Shown piece by piece: positions 25,993-33,064 of a stretch of DNA of 52,239 nucleotides (the first letter of the stretch is position 1; each line of letters starts with the position of its first letter). Source of the stretch: an uncultured Pedobacter sp. (GTDB lineage: Bacteria; Bacteroidota; Bacteroidia; Sphingobacteriales; Sphingobacteriaceae). Position numbers and translations under genes: made by a program. The DNA is taken from NCBI GenBank assembly GCA_938008555.1, contig CALLKE010000054.1:1-52239 (forward strand), given 5' to 3'. Under the pieces are notes generated by a model that saw nothing but the letters and a program-made list of their open reading frames with translations, did not search any database and was not told the origin of the DNA.

Positions 25993-26816
25993 TATTTCTT
26001 TCTTCTCTCAATGATATAACGATCGGATGATTTCTTTTTGTCACGAGTCTTAAAGCCTTTAGCTAATAAGCCTTTTCTTGAACGAGGGTGTCCGCCAGAT
26101 GATCGACCTTCACCACCACCCATTGGATGATCTACAGGATTCATTGCTACACCACGTACCCGAGGACGACGACCTAACCAACGGTTTCTACCAGCCTTAC
26201 CTAGTACTTCGTTGGCTTTTTCTGAATTAGAAACAGTTCCAATTGTCGCCATACAAGAAGCTAAAATCATACGTGTCTCACCCGATGGCATTTTGATAAT
26301 AGCATATTTACCATCACGTGCTGAAAGTTGTGCATAAGTTCCAGCACTTCGAGCAATACTAGCACCTTGCCCCGGATTTAATTCAATATTGTGAATAACA
26401 GATCCTAAAGGGATGTTTTTTAATGATAAAGAATTTCCAACTTCTGGAGGTACTGCGTTACCTGAAATTATTTTCATTCCAACCTTCAATCCTTCAGGGG
26501 CAATAATATAACGCTTTTCCCCATCTGCATAATGAACTAACGCAATTCGGGCGCTACGATTTGGATCGTACTCTATCGTTGCAACGGTTGCTGGAATATC
26601 ATTTTTATCACGCTTAAAATCGATGATACGATATGATTTTTTATGTCCTCCACCTAGATAACGCATGGTCATCTTACCAGAGTTATTTCTACCTCCTGAT
26701 TTCTTAATAGAAGTAATCAACGATTTTTCAGGAACGTTAGTTGTAACATCTGAATAATCCCCTCCTACTCTAAAACGAGTACCAGGTGTAACGGGTTTAA
26801 ATCTTCTTACTGCCAT
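25992..26816 (-). CDS. rplB: 50S ribosomal protein L2
   Basis: uL2, 274 residues, close to the peptidyl-transferase centre. It starts MAVRRFKPVTPGTRFRVGGD and contains ARSAGTYAQLSARDGKYAII and the highly conserved VRGVAMNPVDHPMGGGEGRS around its functional His. Confidence 0.99.
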   Translation of the reverse strand: MAVRRFKPVTPGTRFRVGGDYSDVTTNVPEKSLITSIKKSGGRNNSGKMTMRYLGGGHKKSYRIIDFKRDKNDIPATVATIEYDPNRSARIALVHYADGEKRYIIAPEGLKVGMKIISGNAVPPEVGNSLSLKNIPLGSVIHNIELNPGQGASIARSAGTYAQLSARDGKYAIIKMPSGETRMILASCMATIGTVSNSEKANEVLGKAGRNRWLGRRPRVRGVAMNPVDHPMGGGEGRSSGGHPRSRKGLLAKGFKTRDKKKSSDRYIIERRKK

Positions 26817-26823
26817 GTCTTAA

Positions 26824-27114
26824 TTAAATGTTGCTATAAAAATCGATGGTTTCACTACCCTTAAGCGTTACGATAGCTTTTTTGTATTTAGCAGCATTAC
26901 CTGTTACTATGCCAGCCTTTGTATTACGTGATTTCATCTTACCAAATACAATCATCGTATTAACAGAATCGATGGACACACCGTACATTTTTTCAATAGC
27001 ACTCTTTATCTCTAACTTATTAGCTCTATGATCAACTTTGAAAGCAAAACGGTTTAATTTTTCTGTTAAAGCTGATATTTTTTCTGTCAGAATAGGTTTC
27101 TTTAAAATCTCCAT
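26824..27114 (-). CDS. rplW: 50S ribosomal protein L23
   Basis: uL23, docking site for trigger factor and SRP at the tunnel exit. From ATG 27114 it has 96 residues, starting MEILKKPILTEKISALTEKL; this start leaves 1 nt after the rplD stop and gives the family N-terminus. An in-frame Met 4 codons upstream lies inside rplD and is less likely. Confidence 0.97.
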   Translation of the reverse strand: MEILKKPILTEKISALTEKLNRFAFKVDHRANKLEIKSAIEKMYGVSIDSVNTMIVFGKMKSRNTKAGIVTGNAAKYKKAIVTLKGSETIDFYSNI

Positions 27115-27115
27115 T

Positions 27116-27745
27116 TTATTTAGCAAATGCCTCCTCCAGTTTTTTAACAGTTTCTGTAGTTAGCAATAGCTTACCTGCATGTAATACGTCATATGTACTT
27201 AGCTGTGCCGCAGTAATCACTCTTGCCGATTTAATATTTCTACTTGATAAATAAATATTGTCATCTTGTTTTGGCAACACTAATAATGTTTTTTCATTAC
27301 CAAGATTCAAATTTGCTACAAGTTGAATGTAATTTTTAGTTTTAATCGCATCAAAGCTAAAATCTTCTAAAACAATTACATTATTATCTTGTGCTTTATA
27401 TGATAAAGCTGAACGACGAGCCAAAGATTTTAGCTTTTTATTTAGTTTAAAGCTATAATCGCGCGGTTGAGGTCCAAACACACGACCACCACCATTAAAT
27501 AATGGAGATTTAATTGACCCAGCACGTGCACCACCTGTTCCTTTTTGTTTATATAGCTTACGAGTTGATCCTGCAATCTCGTTTCGTTGTTTAGACTTAT
27601 GGGTTCCTTGACGTTGATTAGCTAGATATTGTTTAACATCTAAGTAGATGGCATGATCGCTTGGTTTTACTGCGAAAATTGCATCAGGAAGCTGCACCTT
27701 GGCACCTGTTTGTTTTCCTGAAATATTTACAACATTTATTTCCAT
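27116..27745 (-). CDS. rplD: 50S ribosomal protein L4
   Basis: uL4, 209 residues. The long loop SRKQ-type segment, here AGSTRKLYKQKGTGGARAGS, reaches the exit tunnel. In E. coli L4 represses its own operon through the S10 leader; here the leader precedes rplC instead of rpsJ (see leader and findings). Confidence 0.98.
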   Translation of the reverse strand: MEINVVNISGKQTGAKVQLPDAIFAVKPSDHAIYLDVKQYLANQRQGTHKSKQRNEIAGSTRKLYKQKGTGGARAGSIKSPLFNGGGRVFGPQPRDYSFKLNKKLKSLARRSALSYKAQDNNVIVLEDFSFDAIKTKNYIQLVANLNLGNEKTLLVLPKQDDNIYLSSRNIKSARVITAAQLSTYDVLHAGKLLLTTETVKKLEEAFAK

Positions 27746-27749
27746 CTTC

Positions 27750-28367
27750 CTATTTATCTACTATTACGTATGAACCTTTTGCTCCCGGAATAGATCCGCT
27801 CACTACTAATAAATTTTGTTCTGGATAAACCTTCAGAATTTCTAAATTCTGAATTTTAACACGATCACCACCCATTCGACCCGCCATACGCATTCCTTTA
27901 AATACACGCGAAGGCCAAGATGATGCTCCTAATGAACCAGGGGCCCTCAATCGATTATGCTGACCATGTGTTTGACCACCAACCCCACCAAATCCATGAC
28001 GCTTTACAACACCTTGAAATCCTTTACCTTTTGATGTACCAACCACATCAACAAAATCACCTTCTGTAAAAATCTCTACAGTAACTTGATCCCCAAGTAC
28101 TTTTTCATCTTCAAAGGTTTTAAACTCAACCAATTTGCGCTTTGGAGTTGTATTTGCTTTTTTAAAATGCCCTTGCAATGATTTTGTGGTATTTTTTTCT
28201 TTTTTCTCGTCGTAAGCGAGCTGAACTGCTGAGTAGCCATCCTGGGCAACGGTTCGTAGCTGTGTAACTACACAAGGACCAGCCTCTATTACTGTACAAG
28301 GAACATTTTTCCCATCGGCAGTAAACAGGCTAGTCATTCCTAGTTTTTTTCCAATAATTCCTGACAT
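27750..28367 (-). CDS. rplC: 50S ribosomal protein L3
   Basis: uL3, 205 residues from ATG 28367 (MSGIIGKKLGMTSLFTADGK). It contains GTSKGKGFQGVVKRHGFGG and the methylatable-Gln region GQTHGQHNRLRAPGSLGASS. The frame is open to a TTG at 28409, but those 14 residues are not part of the family and overlap the leader hairpin. It is the first gene of this block: the expected rpsJ is not upstream. Confidence 0.97.
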   Translation of the reverse strand: MSGIIGKKLGMTSLFTADGKNVPCTVIEAGPCVVTQLRTVAQDGYSAVQLAYDEKKEKNTTKSLQGHFKKANTTPKRKLVEFKTFEDEKVLGDQVTVEIFTEGDFVDVVGTSKGKGFQGVVKRHGFGGVGGQTHGQHNRLRAPGSLGASSWPSRVFKGMRMAGRMGGDRVKIQNLEILKVYPEQNLLVVSGSIPGAKGSYVIVDK

Positions 28368-28436
28368 CTTTTTTATTTTGTGTACATCGAAGCCTGCAGC
28401 TTCGCTCAATACATAGTTTTAATCCCCTAGAAGGGA
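28368..28436 (-). ncRNA. Structured 5' leader of the rplC ribosomal block
   Basis: Predicted 5' UTR between the promoter and rplC. It can form two hairpins: TCCCT/AGGGGA with one bulge (28423-28436) and CGAAGC/GCTTCG with a 5-nt loop (28388-28404). It also holds two tiny frames, ATG-TAT-TGA and ATG-TAC-ACA-AAA-TAA. Such leaders in other bacteria are targets of ribosomal-protein feedback; that role here is an inference. Confidence 0.45.
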
Positions 28437-28440
28437 CGGC

Positions 28441-28472
28441 AAAGATAGATAACAGTTATTAATTTTCAAAAC
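28441..28472 (-). promoter_or_regulatory. Promoter of the rplC-rplQ block
   Basis: Minus strand: TTTTG (28468-28472), 19-nt spacer, TATCTTTG (28441-28448). It fits the Bacteroidota consensus in both boxes. The predicted start is near 28434, giving a leader of about 67 nt. Confidence 0.7.
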
Positions 28473-28778
28473 ACTAAACAGATATTTTTTATTAAAAGAG
28501 AATCTTTCATCAAGCTGAAGGCTCCCCCCAGCTTGATAGATCTAGCATGTATCTACTTTAACCTCTATTCTAGGAAGGAATCAATAGCGAGAGCTCAGTG
28601 ATAATTAAGAGTGATTTAACTATAAAAGATTCAAATACGAAACCACTGAACATATATAAGATTAGTCATTTTACAGTTGTGTGAGCAAGAGGGAGTCTAT
28701 AAAGAGACCAAAATTCAACGAGAGACATCTAATGCTAAGTTTATGCATACACGAAAATATGACCCTTTATAATTTTTG
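28473..28778. other. Non-coding gap between rplC promoter and prfB
   Basis: No gene seen in either direction; in particular no rpsJ. It contains an inverted repeat ATCAAGCTG/CAGCTTGAT (28509-28517, 28529-28537) with a C-rich loop and no T-run. The rest is AT-rich sequence without recognisable boxes. Confidence 0.6.
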
Positions 28779-28786
28779 TACTTTTG
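28779..28786 (+). promoter_or_regulatory. -7 box directly before prfB
   Basis: TACTTTTG matches TAnnTTTG and ends 5 nt before the prfB ATG at 28792. Transcription would begin at or next to the start codon. No -33 TTTG is seen at 19 nt. Confidence 0.4.
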
Positions 28787-28791
28787 CGACC

Positions 28792-29869
28792 ATGACTAAA
28801 GAACAAATTCAGGATTTAAGGGATCGAGTAACTTCCCTGAGGAGGCATCTTTGACATCGACAAGAAACTTGAAGAACTCGAGAAAGAGCAAGAAATAATC
28901 ACCGGCCCGCATTTTTGGGATCATCCTAAAGAAGCTGAAAAGGTACTCCATTCTATCAAATCAAAAAAAACTTGGACAGATGCTTTTGATGAGGTCAACT
29001 TAAGTGTTGAGGATGCAACCGTGATGTTTGATTTTTTCCAATCTGGTGATGCATCAGAGAATGAGCTAAAAGAACAATTTGAGCTTTCTCTAAAAAAAGT
29101 AGAAGAATTGGAGTTTAAAAATATGCTCAGTTCAGAGGAGGATCAATTAAATGCTGTGATGCAAATCACAGCTGGTGCTGGTGGTACCGAAAGTTGTGAT
29201 TGGGCTTCTATGTTGATGCGTATGTATATTATGTGGGGCGAGAAGCACGGATATAAAGTGATCGAACAAGATTTTCAAGAGGGAGATGTAGCCGGTGTGA
29301 AATCGGTTACAATACAGTTTGATGGTCCTTTCGCTTATGGATATCTCAAAGGAGAAAATGGAGTACATCGACTAGTGCGCATTTCACCTTTTGATGCCAA
29401 TGCCAAACGACATACTTCTTTTGCATCTGTGTACGTATACCCCCTGGTAGATGATACAATTGAGATTGAGGTTAAAGATGCTGATATTGAATTCGAGACA
29501 TTTCGTTCGGGTGGCGCTGGTGGTCAAAATGTGAATAAAGTAGAAACAGCTGTTCGTTTATATCATAAACCGTCGGGGATTATCATCAAAAACCAAGAGT
29601 CTAGATCACAATTGCAAAACAAAGAAAATGCAATTCGACTGCTAAAATCACAGCTTTATGAGGCTGAATTACGCAAACGAATGGAAACCACAGCAGCAAT
29701 TGAGGGTAATAAAAAGAAGATAGAATGGGGGTCACAGATTCGTAATTACGTACTGCATCCTTATAAATTGGTTAAAGATTTGCGAACTAATCACGAAACA
29801 TCAAATGCACAAGCGGTTCTCGATGGAGATTTAGATGATTTTTTGAAAGCATATATGATGGAATTTTAG
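28792..29869 (+). CDS. prfB: Peptide chain release factor 2 (programmed +1 frameshift)
   Basis: RF2 ends translation at UGA and UAA. The gene is intact but in two frames: 28792-28851 and 28853-29869, giving 358 residues (E. coli RF2 has 365). After codon 20 the sequence is AGGAGG-CAT-CTT-TGA-C: an internal SD-like element 3 nt before CTT, an in-frame UGA and a +1 slip to GAC. The layout is the same as in E. coli, so RF2 shortage raises frameshifting and restores RF2. The downstream protein has SPF (198-200), which reads the stop codon, and GGQ (243-245), which triggers hydrolysis. Taking ATG 29021 as the start would lose the first 76 residues. Confidence 0.96.
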
Positions 29870-29871
29870 TG

Positions 29872-29909
29872 TAGGGGGCAAAATATTCCGCCCCCCCTAT
29901 ACTAGTATA
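29872..29909. terminator. GC-rich hairpin between convergent prfB and exonuclease gene
   Basis: TAGGGGG (29872-29878) pairs with CCCCCTA (29893-29899). The 12-bp palindrome TATACTAGTATA (29898-29909) overlaps the stop of the exonuclease gene. Only 27 nt separate the genes, and there is no T-run on either strand. Termination by this element is likely by position but not by sequence. Confidence 0.4.
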
Positions 29910-30607
29910 ATTTGCTCTTCGGGAATTAGCGGTTGGCATTTGAATCGAAGCAATAATCGGGCAGTAGTAATAACATCTTTTTGACAGTATGTCTTTATGC
30001 GCTCTAAGTTCTTTTCTTGCCAGTACACATGACCTACATCCCCACCATCAATATCATCTTTAGGCGTGGGGATATTAAATACAGCCGCAAGAAGGTTAAG
30101 AGACGTATAGTTCTTATAGTCGCCAAACTTCCAAAGCTCCATGGTATCCAAATGATTAATTTCCCAGGGCTTTTTACCACTTATTTGTAGTTGAACTGGA
30201 ATTTCGAGACTATTGATTAGCATACGCCTGCACAAATAAGGAAAATCAAATTCTTTGCCATTATGTGCACATAAGATGAGGGAGGGAGACTGTTTTTTTA
30301 GAAGATTGATAAAGTCGATTAGCAGTTCTCTTTCATCATCATCTGCAAAGGATTTAATACGTAGGCCCATCTGATCCTTTATTTGGCTAAATATCCCTAC
30401 CGAGATACAAACAATCTTTCCAAATTCAGCCCAGATTCCAGCTCGTGAGTAAAACGCTGCAGGCGTTTCTTCTTCTTTCCTTTGACGCTTTGTTTTATCA
30501 TCCCACAATTTTGCTACCTCAATCGGTACTTCGTCAAATGAAGGATATTGGGGAACTGTTTCTATATCGAGTACTAGAATTTGTTTTAAATCAATTTGTT
30601 GGAGCAT
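29897..30607 (-). CDS. PolB-like 3'-5' exonuclease
   Basis: A 236-residue DnaQ-fold nuclease of the 'predicted 3'-5' exonuclease related to DNA polymerase B' group. The Exo I motif DIET is at residues 14-17 (VLDIETVPQY), Exo II is in CAHNGKEFDFPYLCRRM, and Exo III is YCQKDVITTARLLLRF near the end. All acidic metal ligands are present. No polymerase domain is attached, so it may act in DNA repair or RNA trimming; the substrate is unknown. It converges on prfB and lies 75 nt after the exported-protein gene in the minus-strand direction reversed, that is, downstream of it. Confidence 0.85.
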   Translation of the reverse strand: MLQQIDLKQILVLDIETVPQYPSFDEVPIEVAKLWDDKTKRQRKEEETPAAFYSRAGIWAEFGKIVCISVGIFSQIKDQMGLRIKSFADDDERELLIDFINLLKKQSPSLILCAHNGKEFDFPYLCRRMLINSLEIPVQLQISGKKPWEINHLDTMELWKFGDYKNYTSLNLLAAVFNIPTPKDDIDGGDVGHVYWQEKNLERIKTYCQKDVITTARLLLRFKCQPLIPEEQIILV

Positions 30608-30682
30608 TACGTGTATTAAGATTTGAGTATTTAGAAAGTAAATGATCGCACCACATAAAGTGGTAAGTCCCCGTATTAATTA

Positions 30683-31585
30683 CTACTTATTCATCGCCTT
30701 TTTAGGAACAATAAACTGATCATCTTTATCTGAGGGAGGATTTTTTAGCAAAATGTCTTGAGTAAGTTTGCATCTACCATTGACTAATTTAAAACCATCA
30801 TAGGACATGTCTGGTCCATAAAATTCGTGTTGGTTAATCATCCGCTGGTTCATTGGAGCAAGGTGATCGAATGCGATCAGCTCTTGTTCTGGTAGATAGC
30901 TCAGTAGCATCGATGTTTTTCTTGCATACTCAAAGATGATTCGTTTCTTGTTTTTACAGCTTGAATCTCCATCGAATACAGGCATCCCGAAATAGGCTTT
31001 ATTGTTTCTAAATGATAAGATATCAATTACCTTTTTTGTTGTTTTGATGGTATTTCCTTTCCATCCTAACAAGATATAATAGGGTGTTGATGTATTTGTA
31101 ACAGGAATAATTTTATAATATCGTGCACCATACCAACTATCATTGGTTGTAATAGTGTCTGTAGGATTAGCCAAAGTAGAAGTATGGTCTATTAGTGGGA
31201 ACAATTTTAGACTACCATCTGGCCTGTTTATTTGTATAGTTCCATAATATCGATAGCTACCATCATCATTGAGCACATGCCAGGTGAATAATTTGAAATG
31301 AGAATCACTTGAACGAATAATAGATACTGCTTTTAGTGAGTCAAAATTATGGTTAAATGATTTTGGAATTTTAAGTACACGAACCAGTGTTTTGATGAAA
31401 GCATAATTTGCATTATATCTTTCGGGCTCAACTTCATTATAATTGACTTGGTAGTTTAATTTCTTCAAACTATCCTGCCAAAATATGAATTCATTAGATG
31501 CACTTGAGGAAGCTATATCTTGTGCCGATGTAGATAATACAATAGCAAAAATGAAGAATGGTAAGGTAAATTTGAACCTATTCAT
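30683..31585 (-). CDS. Exported protein of unknown function
   Basis: I do not recognise a known domain. From ATG 31585 it has 300 residues. The first 22 are a signal peptide ending STSAQD, so the protein is exported. The body is rich in beta-strand-like stretches and aromatic residues, with a Lys/Asp-rich end. Two cysteines flank the middle (SSCKNKK and NGRCKL). Its ATG overlaps the thiolase stop by 8 nt, suggesting translational coupling; an in-frame Met 5 codons upstream (31600) is a less likely start. Co-transcription with the thiolase does not itself suggest a metabolic role. Confidence 0.75.
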   Translation of the reverse strand: MNRFKFTLPFFIFAIVLSTSAQDIASSSASNEFIFWQDSLKKLNYQVNYNEVEPERYNANYAFIKTLVRVLKIPKSFNHNFDSLKAVSIIRSSDSHFKLFTWHVLNDDGSYRYYGTIQINRPDGSLKLFPLIDHTSTLANPTDTITTNDSWYGARYYKIIPVTNTSTPYYILLGWKGNTIKTTKKVIDILSFRNNKAYFGMPVFDGDSSCKNKKRIIFEYARKTSMLLSYLPEQELIAFDHLAPMNQRMINQHEFYGPDMSYDGFKLVNGRCKLTQDILLKNPPSDKDDQFIVPKKAMNK

Positions 31586-32762
31586 GTTTAATTGTTTCAA
31601 TAATTAAGGCACTCGCACCACCTCCACCATTACAAATCCCAGCAACTCCGGTTTTACCTCCATTTTGGTTTAACACATTTAATAATGTAACTATAATGCG
31701 AGCGCCGGATGCTCCCAATGGATGTCCTAAAGAAACGGCCCCCCCATTCACATTTACTTTTTTAGGATCCAGGTTTAACAGTTTATTATTTGCTACAGAT
31801 ACCACGGAGAATGCCTCATTGATTTCGAAATAATCTATCTGGTCTATATTTAGGTTTGCTCTTTTTAATGCAAGTGGGATAGCCTTTGCCGGGGCTGTTG
31901 TAAACCATTCTGGTGCTTGTTGAGCATCAGCATAGGAAATAATCTTTGCAATTGGTTTTAAACCAAGCTCATCTACTTTTTCTTTACTGATTAGAACAAG
32001 CACTGCGGCACCATCATTGAGTGTAGAGGCATTTGCCGCTGTCACTGTTCCATCTTTTTTGAAGACCGGTTTTAGGGATGATATTTTCTCAAAAATAACA
32101 GCATGCATCTCTTCATCTTCTGTAATTAATGTTTTCTCACCTTTTCGGTTAGTAATTTCTACTGGAGCAATTTCATTCTTGAACTTTCCAGCGACTTGTG
32201 CTGCTTGAGCACGTTTATATGATTCCGTTGCATAAGCATCTTGCTCTTCTCGACTGATATGATACTCTGCTGCACATAGCTCTGCTGCCGAACCCATGTG
32301 ATAATTATTATACACATCCCATAATCCATCTTTTACTAAGCCATCTATGAGTTGTCCATCTCCTAACCGATAACCGGTACGTGCTTTATCTAGATAATAT
32401 GGTACGTTACTCATGCTTTCCATTCCACCTGCAATTACAATATCATTCAAGCCCAACGCAATGCTTTGGGCGGCAAGCATTATCGCTTTTGTACCCGAAG
32501 CACATACCTTATTAATGGTAGTGGTTGGTATATCGGGCAGATTTGCATATTTAGCAGCTTGTGTTGCAGGTGCTTGTCCTAAATTGGCAGATAGTACATT
32601 CCCCATGAATATTTCTTGCACTTGGTTGGCCTGTATACCTGCTTTTTCTACAGCGGCTTTGATCGCTGTAGCACCTAGCTGAGTTGCTGAAATGGAAGAT
32701 AAGGCTCCTCCAAAACTGCCAATGGGAGTACGAATGGCAGCTAATATATATACCTCTTTCAT
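31578..32762 (-). CDS. Acetyl-CoA C-acyltransferase (thiolase)
   Basis: Thiolase that condenses or cleaves acyl-CoA, either acetoacetyl-CoA formation or the last step of beta-oxidation. From ATG 32762 (MKEVYILAAIRTPIGSFGG) it has 394 residues, the standard length. The nucleophilic Cys is C87 in NKVCASGTKAI; the other active-site residues lie in NEAFSV, GGAVSLGHPLGASGARI and GICNGGGGASA. The frame continues upstream to 32918, adding 52 residues with no family similarity; that part is probably untranslated. Biosynthetic versus degradative role cannot be decided from the sequence. Confidence 0.94.
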   Translation of the reverse strand: MKEVYILAAIRTPIGSFGGALSSISATQLGATAIKAAVEKAGIQANQVQEIFMGNVLSANLGQAPATQAAKYANLPDIPTTTINKVCASGTKAIMLAAQSIALGLNDIVIAGGMESMSNVPYYLDKARTGYRLGDGQLIDGLVKDGLWDVYNNYHMGSAAELCAAEYHISREEQDAYATESYKRAQAAQVAGKFKNEIAPVEITNRKGEKTLITEDEEMHAVIFEKISSLKPVFKKDGTVTAANASTLNDGAAVLVLISKEKVDELGLKPIAKIISYADAQQAPEWFTTAPAKAIPLALKRANLNIDQIDYFEINEAFSVVSVANNKLLNLDPKKVNVNGGAVSLGHPLGASGARIIVTLLNVLNQNGGKTGVAGICNGGGGASALIIETIKHE

Positions 32763-33050
32763 AAAACTATTAAGATGTTCAATCGATCGCAATTTAGGTA
32801 TTTGGTATTTATATCCATCTGAATTTTTATGGTCTTCATTAAAATGGGTTTGATCAAAGAAACAGCTAAATAGAAATGTATAATTGGTCCTGCTTAGAGC
32901 AACTACTCTAGTTTTCAAATTTGTTTTTTCATTTTTTGAAAATGTTTTTATTTATTAGCCGCTTACCCCCAGCAAATCATCAAACTCAAAATATCCATTC
33001 AGGTTAAATGTGTTAGTTGCTGGCAATCGAGGTGAATTTTACGCTCTAAA

Positions 33051-33058
33051 TATATTTG
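33051..33058 (+). promoter_or_regulatory. -7 box directly before the CHU_C protein gene
   Basis: TATATTTG matches TAnnTTTG and ends 6 nt before GTG 33065. It contains the alternative TTG start at 33056, which makes that start unlikely. Confidence 0.4.
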
Positions 33059-33064
33059 AATTCA

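Noticed and set aside
28368..28409. Extended L3 start at TTG 28409
   Set aside because: The 14 added residues are not found in L3 and correspond to the leader hairpin; ATG 28367 fits the family.
28509..28537. Inverted repeat as a terminator between rplC and prfB
   Set aside because: Both flanking genes point away from it and no T-run follows, so a terminator has no evident use there.
28792..28854. prfB as a broken gene with an early TGA
   Set aside because: The TGA is in the classical CTT-TGA-C frameshift context with an internal AGGAGG, and both frames together give a full-length RF2.
32763..32918. 52-residue N-terminal extension of the thiolase
   Set aside because: The family N-terminus begins at Met 32762; the upstream residues show no similarity to thiolases.
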